From: Maribacter hydrothermalis
GTDB taxonomy: Bacteria; Bacteroidota; Bacteroidia; Flavobacteriales; Flavobacteriaceae
Length of the DNA stretch: 64,000 nucleotides
NCBI RefSeq assembly: GCF_001913155.1
Contig: NZ_CP018760.1
Coordinates: forward strand, 2,418,001 to 2,482,000
Direction: 5' to 3'
Each line of letters starts with the position of its first letter. Positions within the stretch are counted from its first letter, which is position 1. A model generated the notes under the pieces. It searched no databases and was not told where the DNA came from. It saw only the letters and a program-made list of their open reading frames with translations. Shown here one piece after another: positions 37,601 through 46,319 of this stretch. Both the position numbers and the translations under genes were made by a program.

Positions 37601-37750
37601 TTTAGCTTAAGTAGTTGTGTTGTTTAATAATGAAAAGCAATAAATCTAAATGGGCATAATGAGTTCGATATTTATAATTACTTTTTTAGACAAAAAATAA
37701 TTCCTGTAAATAAGATTTATTTACAGGAACTATAAAATAATTTAACTCAT

Positions 37751-39706
37751 TTATTCATTGGCACCAATATCACCTTGTGCAACTAAGGTTGCCAAATCAT
37801 CTGCGCTCAAATGAATGTTTATATAACCATCTACCGCAAGAACATTTTCATAATTGAATGGTGTTTCGTCATCCAATAATTCAACATGGGTTTTACTAAC
37901 ACCAGTAGTTCCATTTACAGGGTTAAAGGTGAAAATAATAGGACCTGTTTCTTCAGCGCTATTAGCATGTATATGTCCAGGATGCATTCCGTCCATTGGA
38001 GTTCCTGCCAATTCTATAACCGCTAATGAATTACCGCTTGCTCTTTCGTAAAAAGTAGCAGTTCCACTAATACCAGGTACATCAACCGTTGCTAAAGTAT
38101 ACGTTTTAGAGGTTCCTGTAAGTTCATTTTCACCTATATCACCTTGGGCTACTAACGTTGCCAAATCATCTGCGCTTAAATGTATATTAATATAACCGTC
38201 AACGGTTAATACTTCTTCATAACCGAAATCTGATTCATCGTCCAAATTCGCAACATTTGTTTTACTTATGCCGGTAGTTCCGTTAACCGGATTGAAAGTA
38301 AAAAGTATATCTCCACTTTCAGCAGCGCTATTAGCGTGTATGTGGCCTGGGTGCATACCGTCTTCTGGAGTGCCTTCTAAAATTATGGTAGCCAAAGCTT
38401 CCCCATTTTTTCTTTCCTCAAAGGTAGCTGTACCTGAAATAGTTGGTATTGCAACCGAACCAAGCTCATACGTTTTAGCTTCGCCTGTCAATTCGTTTTG
38501 TCCTATGTCTCCCTGTGCAACTAAAGTTGCCAAGTCATCTGCACTAACATGAATGTTAATATAGCCATCGTAATCTAAAACTTGAGTGTAACCAAATTCA
38601 GTATCATCGTCAAGCGTAGATACATTTGTCTTGCTTATACCAGTAGCTCCATTTACAGGATTGAAAGTAAAAGCAATATCACCGCCCTCTATAGCAGTAT
38701 TCATATGTATGTGACCTGGGTGCATACCATCTTCGGGAGTATTTCTTAACATTATAGTAGCTAATGCTTCGCCGTTAATTCTCTCTTCAAACGTTGCAGT
38801 ACCATCAATATCCTCTACTGCCACTGAGCCAAGTTCGTACGTTTTAGCTTCCCCTGTTAATTCGTTTTGTCCTATATCTCCTTGCGCAACTAAAGTTGCT
38901 AAATCTTCTGCACTAACATGTATATTAATATAGCCATCGTAAGCTAGGACATCTTCATATTTAAAGTCAGTGCCATCATCTAACTTGGAGACATTGGTAT
39001 TACTTATTCCTGTTGCTCCATTTACATCATTGAACGTGAATGCTATATCGCCACCTTCAGCTGCAGTGTTCATGTGAATATGACCTGGGTGCATTCCGTC
39101 TTCAGGGGTGTTATTTAGAGCAATAGTTGCTAATGCTTCACCATTTTTTCTTTGTTTAAAGGTTGCGGTACCATCAATATCTTCTATTGCAACACTACCT
39201 AAAGCATATACCTTAGAAGTACCGGTTAGTTCATTTTGGCCAATATCACCTTGTGCCACTAATGTGCCTAAATCATCTGCACTTGCATGTACATTAATGT
39301 ACCCATCAAAATTTAAAATTTCTTCATAGGTAATACTTGTGCCATCATCTAATGTGGAAAATGTAATGGTTCCCATTCCGGTTGAACCATCTACGGTTCC
39401 TAAAGTAATTGCAATATCACCACCTTCGGCTGCAGTATTGAAATGGATGTGTGCTGGGTGCATACCTCCACTTGGTGTATTTTGTAAATCAAGTTCTACT
39501 GTGACAGTGTTATCATCATTTTTTATGACTTTTGCCGTACCATCGATGTCTGGGTTAGCAACTGAATTTAGCTGATACGTAGTCGAATCTAATTCACCAA
39601 TCACAATTGGTGGTTCAGAACCGTCATCATCACTACTACAAGAAGCAATGAGTAAAGTACCCATGATTATGGGCAAAATTAGTTTAATAGTTTTTTTAAA
39701 TTTCAT
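37751..39706 (-). CDS. Lipoprotein of five tandem CHRD domains
   Basis: A 651-residue lipoprotein (lipobox LLIASC, followed by SSDDDGSEPP, an acidic signal typical of surface export in Flavobacteriia). It consists almost wholly of five CHRD (chordin-type, PF07452) repeats of about 122 residues. Each contains a GMHPxHIHxNTA/SA motif, VNGxTG, a D-D tract, DGYINxHxSADDLxTLVAQG and DIGxNELTG. The C-terminus ends exactly at a repeat boundary (QGDIGANE). At the DNA level the period is about 366-369 nt. CHRD function is not established; conserved histidines suggest metal binding. Flanking genes run the other way, so it is monocistronic. Confidence 0.93.
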   Translation of the reverse strand: MKFKKTIKLILPIIMGTLLIASCSSDDDGSEPPIVIGELDSTTYQLNSVANPDIDGTAKVIKNDDNTVTVELDLQNTPSGGMHPAHIHFNTAAEGGDIAITLGTVDGSTGMGTITFSTLDDGTSITYEEILNFDGYINVHASADDLGTLVAQGDIGQNELTGTSKVYALGSVAIEDIDGTATFKQRKNGEALATIALNNTPEDGMHPGHIHMNTAAEGGDIAFTFNDVNGATGISNTNVSKLDDGTDFKYEDVLAYDGYINIHVSAEDLATLVAQGDIGQNELTGEAKTYELGSVAVEDIDGTATFEERINGEALATIMLRNTPEDGMHPGHIHMNTAIEGGDIAFTFNPVNGATGISKTNVSTLDDDTEFGYTQVLDYDGYINIHVSADDLATLVAQGDIGQNELTGEAKTYELGSVAIPTISGTATFEERKNGEALATIILEGTPEDGMHPGHIHANSAAESGDILFTFNPVNGTTGISKTNVANLDDESDFGYEEVLTVDGYINIHLSADDLATLVAQGDIGENELTGTSKTYTLATVDVPGISGTATFYERASGNSLAVIELAGTPMDGMHPGHIHANSAEETGPIIFTFNPVNGTTGVSKTHVELLDDETPFNYENVLAVDGYINIHLSADDLATLVAQGDIGANE

Positions 39707-39763
39707 AGCAATTTTAATTAAAGTTTATAATATTTACATTTCATCGTCCTAACTTACCTACTA

Positions 39764-40474
39764 TTGAAAGATACTTTTTGCTTTAAAAAATTTAAAATTG
39801 ACCAGAACCGTTGTGCAATGAAAATAGGAACGGATGGGGTTTTACTTGGCGCTTGGACTGATATCAGTAATGCGGAATCTATATTGGATATTGGGACAGG
39901 TACAGGTGTTATTGCTTTAATGCTAGCTCAAAAAAGTTGTGCTGAAGTTATAGACGCCATTGAGATTGATTCAGATGCATACGAACAATCTGTAGAGAAT
40001 TTTGAGAGTTCTCCATGGGGAAATCGGCTTTATTGCTACCACGCTGGTTTAGATGAGTTTATTGAGGAAGTTGAGGATTTATATGATGTGATAGTTTGTA
40101 ATCCTCCTTTTTATACCGAAAATGTTGCTTCTGGTGATTTGCAAAGAGATCAGGCAAGACAAAATGAATTTCTACCTTTTAACGAATTATTAGATGGGGT
40201 TTCAAAATTGATTTCTGAAAATGGAATCTTTAGCACAATAATACCTTTTAAAGAAAGGGATGGTTTTATACAATTGGCTGCATACTATAAATTGTTTCCG
40301 AGTCGTTGTATGCATGTAAAAGGAAACCCTTCAGCTGAAGTGAAAAGGGTACTTTTAGAATTCACTAGGCAGGAAAAAGAATGCGAAATGCTAAATTTAA
40401 CTATCGAAAAAGAGAGGCATGTCTACACAGTGGACTACATTAATCTAACAAAAGATTTTTATTTAAAAATGTAA
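39764..40474 (+). CDS. tRNA1(Val) adenine-37 N6-methyltransferase-type SAM methyltransferase
   Basis: A 236-residue class I methyltransferase. FKKFKIDQNRCAMKIGTDGV at the N-terminus is the TrmN6/YfiC hallmark. The SAM-binding motif I is SILDIGTGTGVIALMLAQ. The N6-adenine catalytic motif is VCNPPFY. These fit TrmN6, which methylates A37 of tRNA1(Val). It is a free-standing gene between the divergent CHRD gene and gcdH-like gene on the same strand. A related rRNA/tRNA methyltransferase is the main alternative. Confidence 0.88.
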   Translation: MKDTFCFKKFKIDQNRCAMKIGTDGVLLGAWTDISNAESILDIGTGTGVIALMLAQKSCAEVIDAIEIDSDAYEQSVENFESSPWGNRLYCYHAGLDEFIEEVEDLYDVIVCNPPFYTENVASGDLQRDQARQNEFLPFNELLDGVSKLISENGIFSTIIPFKERDGFIQLAAYYKLFPSRCMHVKGNPSAEVKRVLLEFTRQEKECEMLNLTIEKERHVYTVDYINLTKDFYLKM

Positions 40475-40507
40475 CTATACAGTTGTATATTGTTATATTT
40501 CTTTAAT

Positions 40508-40515
40508 TATCTTTG
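40508..40515 (+). promoter_or_regulatory. Candidate -7 box of the glutaryl-CoA dehydrogenase gene
   Basis: TATCTTTG matches TAnnTTTG. A start near 40522 would leave a leader of under 10 nt. TTG triplets upstream lie 15 and 22 nt away rather than 17-19, so only the -7 element supports this. Confidence 0.4.
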
Positions 40516-40529
40516 ATAAAAGTAATTTT

Positions 40530-41708
40530 ATGAGACCTGATTTATTTGAAGCACCAGACTATTATAATTTAGATGATTTATTTTCTGAAGAACACTTATT
40601 AGTGCGTGATGCTGCGCGACAGTGGGTAAAAAGAGATGTGTCTCCAATTATAGAGGAGTATGCCCAAAGGGCAGAATTTCCTAAGCAAATTATAGGAGGT
40701 TTATCTGAAATTGGTGCATTTGGACCCTATATTCCCGAGGAGTATGGTGGAGCGGGGCTAGATCAAATTAGTTACGGACTTATTATGCAAGAAATTGAAA
40801 GAGGGGACAGTGGTGTGCGTTCTACGGCATCTGTTCAATCTTCATTGGTTATGTATCCTATTTATACGTATGGCACTGAGGAACAGCGTAAAAAATACTT
40901 GCCAAAATTAGCTACAGGGGAATGGATGGGATCATTTGGTTTAACAGAGCCAAACCATGGCTCTAACCCAAGTGGTATGGAAACCAAATACAAGGACATG
41001 GGCGACCATTATCTTTTAAATGGTGCTAAACTTTGGATTTCAAACTCTCCATTTTGCGATATTGCCGTGGTATGGGCAAAGAATGAGGAAGGGCGAATAC
41101 ACGGATTAATCGTTGAACGTGGTATGGAAGGTTTTACAACTCCAGAAACACATAATAAATGGTCGTTAAGAGCATCTGCAACCGGAGAGTTAATATTTGA
41201 TAATGTAAAAGTGCCTAAAGAAAATCTATTGCCAAATAAATCTGGTTTAGGTGCTCCGTTAGGTTGTTTAGATTCTGCTAGATATGGAATTTCTTGGGGT
41301 GCCATAGGTGCGGCAATGGACTGTTATGATACTGCTTTACGATATGCAAAAGAACGTATTCAATTTGGAAAGCCAATTGCAGCAACCCAATTACAGCAAA
41401 AGAAATTGGCAGAAATGATAACCGAAATTACAAAAGCACAATTATTGGCTTTTAGATTAGGTCAGTTAAAGAATGAAGGTAAAGCGACAACTGCACAAAT
41501 ATCTATGGCTAAAAGAAACAATGTGGAAATGGCCATTAAAATAGCGCGTGAGGCAAGACAGGTTTTAGGTGGTATGGGTATTACTGGTGAATACAGTATT
41601 ATGAGGCATATGATGAACCTAGAAAGTGTAATTACTTATGAAGGTACTCATGATATTCATTTATTAATTACCGGCGCTGATATTACAGGTATGCCAGCTT
41701 TTCAATAA
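40530..41708 (+). CDS. Glutaryl-CoA dehydrogenase-type acyl-CoA dehydrogenase
   Basis: A 392-residue flavoprotein of the acyl-CoA dehydrogenase family. The N-terminal part (GAFGPYIPEEYGGAGLDQIS), FAD/substrate strand (MGSFGLTEPNHGSNPSGMET), RYGISWGAIGAAMDC and C-terminal QVLGGMGITGEYSIMRHMMN are those of glutaryl-CoA dehydrogenase. The catalytic base is the Glu of TYEGTHDIH. The enzyme oxidises and decarboxylates glutaryl-CoA to crotonyl-CoA in lysine and tryptophan catabolism. No other gene of that pathway is nearby. Its stop is only 3 bp from the stop of the convergent gene, so the transcripts must overlap. Confidence 0.9.
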   Translation: MRPDLFEAPDYYNLDDLFSEEHLLVRDAARQWVKRDVSPIIEEYAQRAEFPKQIIGGLSEIGAFGPYIPEEYGGAGLDQISYGLIMQEIERGDSGVRSTASVQSSLVMYPIYTYGTEEQRKKYLPKLATGEWMGSFGLTEPNHGSNPSGMETKYKDMGDHYLLNGAKLWISNSPFCDIAVVWAKNEEGRIHGLIVERGMEGFTTPETHNKWSLRASATGELIFDNVKVPKENLLPNKSGLGAPLGCLDSARYGISWGAIGAAMDCYDTALRYAKERIQFGKPIAATQLQQKKLAEMITEITKAQLLAFRLGQLKNEGKATTAQISMAKRNNVEMAIKIAREARQVLGGMGITGEYSIMRHMMNLESVITYEGTHDIHLLITGADITGMPAFQ

Positions 41709-41711
41709 ACT

Positions 41712-43118
41712 TCATCTTTTTTTGGACCATTCGGCAACAGTAAATGTTGGATTAAGAATGTAGCTTTTATAGAATACTTCTATCGTAGTTTCATTCGTTA
41801 CTGTGGTTTCTTTGTATGGGAGAAATAGGTCACCTACCATTTTAAAGTCAGAGAGGTAAGTAACTTCTTTTTGGTCTTCTTTAATAATAATTGTTGCCGA
41901 TAAGGAATTGTTGAGCGTATTTATAATGTAACCCGTTTTTTCATTTGAAATTTGAGCACTAATTAAATTAAGATTTTCTCCTCCTTCAAGGGTTTCTAGA
42001 ATTTTAGTTTTATCAAGAACTTTTTTTTGCAGGCCTAGAATTCCTGATATAAAAGTCAGTTTCATTTCATTTATTCGCTCTGCAGGCATTTCATTATAGC
42101 TATTGTTTTGATATGTCCATCCGGAATTTCCTTCGAGCTGTTCAATGTAAGGAAATGAAGGTTCTAGTGATTCTAGCCTAATATAATGTCGTTCATTATC
42201 AAGCAGTACTTTAAAGTTCATTCCAGAAATAACAACTTCGGCCTTTAGGGTTTTTAAGGCATCTATAGCTTGTCCTCCATGGGTCGTTTTTACGGATTGC
42301 AATACGTTTATTGCTGAAGTAACATCCGAAGTAGAAGGTTCTATTTTAGGTTGAACAGGGTCAGGATTTTTATGAATTTCCCCACTTTTTAGTTGCTCAT
42401 TTTCTTCATAAAAAAAGATAGAGCCATCTAATGCCACCATAAAATCCTCACCACCATCCGCATCGTAAAAAAAGCTATGTTTTTCTATGCTTCCATCTCT
42501 ATTAAATAGTGTCAAAAGTCCGTTTTTTATGGTGTATTTTCCGCTACTAGAACTTTCACTATTACTTCCGCCACCAATTCCGCCGCCGCCATCTCCACCG
42601 CCACTCACCATTACACCACCGGTGGAATTACGGTCAAACGTGCCATTGTCATAGAAATTATAGCCTTCAAATCGTTGTGTTCCAACATAAATAAGACCAG
42701 TACCCATTCCGCCAGAACTGCTTGCGCTCGAATACTTATAAAATCCAGAAGGCACTTTGTTGGCGACATCCATTTTTACCATTTGAGTACCGCCATAGTA
42801 GATTGAAGTATATCCTTCTTTATCTTCTTCAATAGTAATGGTATCATTTTCTACAGAACTATCCATGTACTCTAGAAAGTATCCTTCTTTAATTTTTTTG
42901 TAACGCCCGGTTATTTTAGTTTGCCAATCTGGTTCTTCTAATTCTTCACAAAAAGTACCGTCTGAACGTAGCAAAATAACAAGATCATAACTACTCATAT
43001 TCATTCCCCATGTAAAACTTCTTCCGGCATATACTAAATCCTTGAGGTTGTTTTGCGCATGGCAAAAAGATAATATGAACAGGAAAATTAGTAGTACGGA
43101 AAATTTGCGCATTTTCAT
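41712..43118 (-). CDS. Unknown secreted protein with Gly-rich linker and LolA-like C-terminal half
   Basis: A 468-residue exported protein (signal MKMRKFSVLLIFLFILSFCH, then AQ). I do not recognise a named family. The N-terminal half has repeated short beta segments resembling copper-resistance/lipocalin-like sheets (RSDGTFCEELEEPDW, YDNGTFDRN-like). A Gly/Ser linker lies near residues 165-195 (GGGDGGGGIGGGSNSESSSS). From about residue 270 the pattern AINVLQSVKTTHGGQAIDAL, GNSGWTYQNNSYNEMP and LFLPYKETTV resembles outer-membrane lipoprotein-sorting (LolA/LolB-like) folds. Such a domain may shield a hydrophobic ligand. It is convergent with the glutaryl-CoA dehydrogenase gene. Confidence 0.6.
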   Translation of the reverse strand: MKMRKFSVLLIFLFILSFCHAQNNLKDLVYAGRSFTWGMNMSSYDLVILLRSDGTFCEELEEPDWQTKITGRYKKIKEGYFLEYMDSSVENDTITIEEDKEGYTSIYYGGTQMVKMDVANKVPSGFYKYSSASSSGGMGTGLIYVGTQRFEGYNFYDNGTFDRNSTGGVMVSGGGDGGGGIGGGSNSESSSSGKYTIKNGLLTLFNRDGSIEKHSFFYDADGGEDFMVALDGSIFFYEENEQLKSGEIHKNPDPVQPKIEPSTSDVTSAINVLQSVKTTHGGQAIDALKTLKAEVVISGMNFKVLLDNERHYIRLESLEPSFPYIEQLEGNSGWTYQNNSYNEMPAERINEMKLTFISGILGLQKKVLDKTKILETLEGGENLNLISAQISNEKTGYIINTLNNSLSATIIIKEDQKEVTYLSDFKMVGDLFLPYKETTVTNETTIEVFYKSYILNPTFTVAEWSKKR

Positions 43119-43303
43119 GATAACTAGCGTTTTAGTAACCGCTAATTTAGAAATTTAAGGGATAGAAACATTGAGCACCTTATAAGATTAAAATTATCTT
43201 TACACTATTAATACCAATAGGTAAAGATTTTCTATAAGATTGCTTATTCGATGGGAAAATTGGTTTTTATTCTATTATAAATTATTTCACCAGTTGCTTG
43301 GTA

Positions 43304-45601
43304 CTATTTCTTAACTAATCTTACTTTAATTGATTTGCTAATAGGAGTTTTGCTGCGCTCAGCAAAATGGTTATAGGGTACTAGTACATTGGTTTCAGGA
43401 AAATATGATGCCAAATTACCCGATGGTATATTGTAGGGTACAACCTTGAAATTATGTGCTATACGTACTAAATTATCATATGTGCTCGTAATATCAACTA
43501 TATCTAATTTTTTTAACCCTACAGCTTTCATGTCATCAGTATTCATAAAAACAATCCTTCTTGCATTATAAACACCTCGGTAACGGTCGTCAAGGCCATA
43601 AATTGTTGTATTAAATTGGTCGTGAGAGCGTATAGTCATTAGCATATATTCATCTTTTGCCAAATCGTGTACTGGTAATTTGTTAATAGTAATCTGCGCC
43701 TTACCATTTGGGAGCATGCTAAAGTCTAAATTGCGTACATTATTTGGTAAATAATACCCAGCACCCTCAGAACGTTCTTTTGTGTTGCTAAAACCTTTTG
43801 CTACCTGGTCTATTTGTGTTCTGATCAATTCATAATCTTCCCCTAAAGATTTCCACTGCATGGGGTGATTTTCGCCAAAGTATGCGTGAGCAATATTGGC
43901 AATAATTTCTGGTTCGCTCATAATGGTTTCTGAAGCAGGTTTCAAAATTCCTTTCGATTTCTTTACCCTACCCATACTATTTTCTACCGTAAAATGGCGT
44001 GGCTTACCATTTTTCATATCTTTTTCAGACCTGCCAATGGTTGGTAGTATTAATGCAGTTTTACCAGTAATTAAATGTGTTCGGTTCAACTTTGTACTTA
44101 CTTGTACGGTAAGGTCGCAATTTTGAATACCTTTTGCGGTATATTCAGTATCAGAAGCTGCCATTAAAAAGTTTCCGCCAAGGCACATAAATATTTTTGC
44201 ATTACCCTCGTGCATGGCTTTCATAGCGCCTACGACATCTACACCTTCATGGTCTGGTGGAGCAAAACCTAAGTGTTTTTTTATACGGTCGTTCATTTCT
44301 TTATCAACAAAATGTTGTATGCCAACACTGCGGTCTCCTTGTACATTACTATGACCGCGTACAGGACAGGTGCCAGAATTAGGTTTGCCAATAGCTCCTT
44401 TAAGTAGTAGAAGGTTTACATACTCTCGTATATTTTCAACTCCGTTCTTGTGTTGTGTTAAGCCCATTGCCCAACACACAATAATTTTAGACTTGTTAGC
44501 TAAAAGAGCTACGGTTTCATCTATTTTAGCTTCAGAAACTCCTGTTTTATTTAAAAGCGCTTTGGATGAATACGTAGCTAAATCAGAAATAAGTGCATCA
44601 TAACCATCGGTGTATTTTTTAATAAAGTCGTGGTCAAATACATTTTTATATTCTTGCTCTAAAGCTAAAAGTTTTTTTAATATCAATTTTACAAGCGGTA
44701 TGTCTTGATTTATGTTTACAGGTAAGTGAATATCTGCCATGTCTTCACCTCCACCAATCCAACCTTTAACATGTTGCGGATTTTTGAAATTTACCAAACC
44801 CGATTCTTCTAATGGGTTAATGCTAATTACCTTTCCACCGTTTTGCTTACATTTTTCTAATGCAGACAACATTCTTGGGTGGTTTGTTCCTGGGTTTTGA
44901 CCTGCAATTAGTATTACTTCGGCTTCATAAAGGTCTTCTAAAGTTGTGGAGCCTTTGCCAATGCCTAAAGTTTCACCCAAGGCTACACCGCTACTTTCAT
45001 GGCACATATTAGAACAATCGGGAAGGTTGTTGGTGCCTAATGCGCGAGCAAACATTCCATATAAAAAAGCCGCTTCATTACTTGATCTACCAGAGGTGTA
45101 AAATATTGCCTCGTCTGGATTGTTTAGTTTTTTAAGTTCGTCTGCAATTAGGTCAAAAGTCTCTTGCCAAGAAATAGGTTGGTAATGTACATTACCAGGT
45201 TTTAACACCATTGGTTCAGTTAATCGCCCAAATTTATTTAATTGAAAATCGGTTAATTGAGATAATTCTTCAACGGAGTATTTTTTAAAGAAATCTACTC
45301 CAATATGGCTTGTAGTTGCTTCATCACCCAAAGCTTTTGCACCATTTTCGCAATATTCTACTCCTGGTGCTGGGTGTTCTGGATCGGGCCATGCACAGCT
45401 AGGGCAATCAAAACCATTTTTTTGGTTCATGCTCAATAATGTTCGCATGGAACGAAGAACACCCATTTCCTTAAACGTATGTTTTAAAGCTTCACGTACG
45501 CCTAAATAACCTGCGGCATGGGTTATAGGTTCTTTAATCTCAATATCAAGAAAATCTTCAGATCCTCTAAAAGAGACATTGCGTTTATTTTTTGCATCCA
45601 T
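43304..45601 (-). CDS. FdhF/YdeP-family molybdopterin oxidoreductase
   Basis: A 765-residue bis-MGD oxidoreductase of the formate dehydrogenase H-like YdeP group. The N-terminal segment FDCPSCAWPDPEHPAPGVEY is the family signature with cysteines that could hold an Fe-S cluster. Molybdopterin-binding blocks include FYTSGRSSNEAAFLYGMFAR, DCSNMCHESSGVALGETLG and CPVRGHSNVQGDRSVGI. There is no Tat signal, so it is cytoplasmic. The physiological substrate of YdeP proteins is not firmly known; formate oxidation and acid resistance have been proposed. A DUF7009-like gene, here broken, lies just upstream on the same strand. No fdhD or mob gene is in the window. Confidence 0.92.
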   Translation of the reverse strand: MDAKNKRNVSFRGSEDFLDIEIKEPITHAAGYLGVREALKHTFKEMGVLRSMRTLLSMNQKNGFDCPSCAWPDPEHPAPGVEYCENGAKALGDEATTSHIGVDFFKKYSVEELSQLTDFQLNKFGRLTEPMVLKPGNVHYQPISWQETFDLIADELKKLNNPDEAIFYTSGRSSNEAAFLYGMFARALGTNNLPDCSNMCHESSGVALGETLGIGKGSTTLEDLYEAEVILIAGQNPGTNHPRMLSALEKCKQNGGKVISINPLEESGLVNFKNPQHVKGWIGGGEDMADIHLPVNINQDIPLVKLILKKLLALEQEYKNVFDHDFIKKYTDGYDALISDLATYSSKALLNKTGVSEAKIDETVALLANKSKIIVCWAMGLTQHKNGVENIREYVNLLLLKGAIGKPNSGTCPVRGHSNVQGDRSVGIQHFVDKEMNDRIKKHLGFAPPDHEGVDVVGAMKAMHEGNAKIFMCLGGNFLMAASDTEYTAKGIQNCDLTVQVSTKLNRTHLITGKTALILPTIGRSEKDMKNGKPRHFTVENSMGRVKKSKGILKPASETIMSEPEIIANIAHAYFGENHPMQWKSLGEDYELIRTQIDQVAKGFSNTKERSEGAGYYLPNNVRNLDFSMLPNGKAQITINKLPVHDLAKDEYMLMTIRSHDQFNTTIYGLDDRYRGVYNARRIVFMNTDDMKAVGLKKLDIVDITSTYDNLVRIAHNFKVVPYNIPSGNLASYFPETNVLVPYNHFAERSKTPISKSIKVRLVKK

Positions 45602-45684
45602 GCTTTAAACTTAGTAAATGTAAAAGTAACGACAGCATTCAACACCTTAAAAACCGCCTAGAAAATGATAAAATTTACTAGACT

Positions 45685-46050
45685 TTATCTCAACTTAGGG
45701 TTTGGGTAATTATCGGACTGATCCTCTCTAGTATTGTCAAGACAAGTAAAATCTTTTTCTAAGAGTACGTATATATTGTTTTGGTCAATGGTGTTTGCAG
45801 TATGGTCAAAGGCGATAATATCATTAGCGAACCAACCTTTTCCATTGTTCTAGGGCACTTCTAAAATAATAGTATAGTTTTCAAAGCTTACTTTTAAATT
45901 CTCAATATGCTTATTAAGGATAACACCATAATAGAATTTTACTGCACCAAAATTAGTGCTATCAAAAATTTCCCCATCTTCGGATAGTGTTTTAACCTCT
46001 GTTTGGGTTAATCGAAACCGAATAAAATCTCCTTTTATGTGAATTTTCAC
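45685..46050 (-). pseudogene. DUF7009-like small protein gene interrupted by an in-frame TAG
   Basis: The minus-strand ORF begins MKIHIKGDFIRFRLTQTEVK and runs 66 codons to a TAG at 45850-45852. After the stop the same frame continues for 54 more codons: NNGKGWFANDIIAFDH, then NNIYVLLEKDFTCLDN and TREDQSDNYPNP, ending at a TAA (45685-45687). I recognise both parts as one small flavobacterial family of about 120-135 residues (DUF7009, from memory) that is often found beside FdhF/YdeP genes. The single stop would thus truncate it near the middle. Read-through, a sequencing error or recent inactivation are possible. Confidence 0.72.
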
Positions 46051-46202
46051 AACTACATTTTGAGTTCACCACAAAAATAACGTAACTGACATCAAAAAAT
46101 ATGAAGTTGACATCAATTAGTTTCTAGTATGTATCCTTCCCTGTATATTTACTATGTAATAAAAACGAATTAATTTTTTTCATTTTCATATAGTGTTCTC
46201 GT

Positions 46203-46238
46203 AAAAGAGTCCAATCTTAATTAAGATTGGACTCTTTT
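46203..46238. terminator. Perfect 18-bp inverted repeat, bidirectional terminator-like
   Basis: The arms 46203-46220 and 46221-46238 are exact reverse complements with no loop spacer. Outer AAAA/TTTT ends supply a U tract on both strands. It lies upstream of the DUF7009-like start and after another hairpin that already ends the nucleotidyltransferase gene, so what it terminates is unclear. Confidence 0.6.
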
Positions 46239-46264
46239 TAGTTTAGCTCAATTTTAGGCAAAAG

Positions 46265-46300
46265 AAAACCCCGTTACAAATTAGTTTCTAACGGGGTTTT
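46265..46300 (-). terminator. Terminator of the nucleotidyltransferase gene
   Basis: A 12-bp stem (AAAACCCCGTTA at 46265-46276, TAACGGGGTTTT at 46289-46300) with a 12-nt loop, followed on the minus strand by TTTT. It lies 20 nt past the stop codon. Confidence 0.78.
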
Positions 46301-46319
46301 GGTTTTTAATTCTAGATTA

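Noticed and set aside
37751..39706. CRISPR-like spacing of repeats
   Set aside because: The repeats have a period of about 366-369 nt, are coding and translate to CHRD domains. No CRISPR array or cas gene is present in the window.
45850..46050. 66-codon ORF as a complete small gene
   Set aside because: Protein-like sequence continues in the same frame beyond the TAG to 45685, so it is listed as an interrupted gene.
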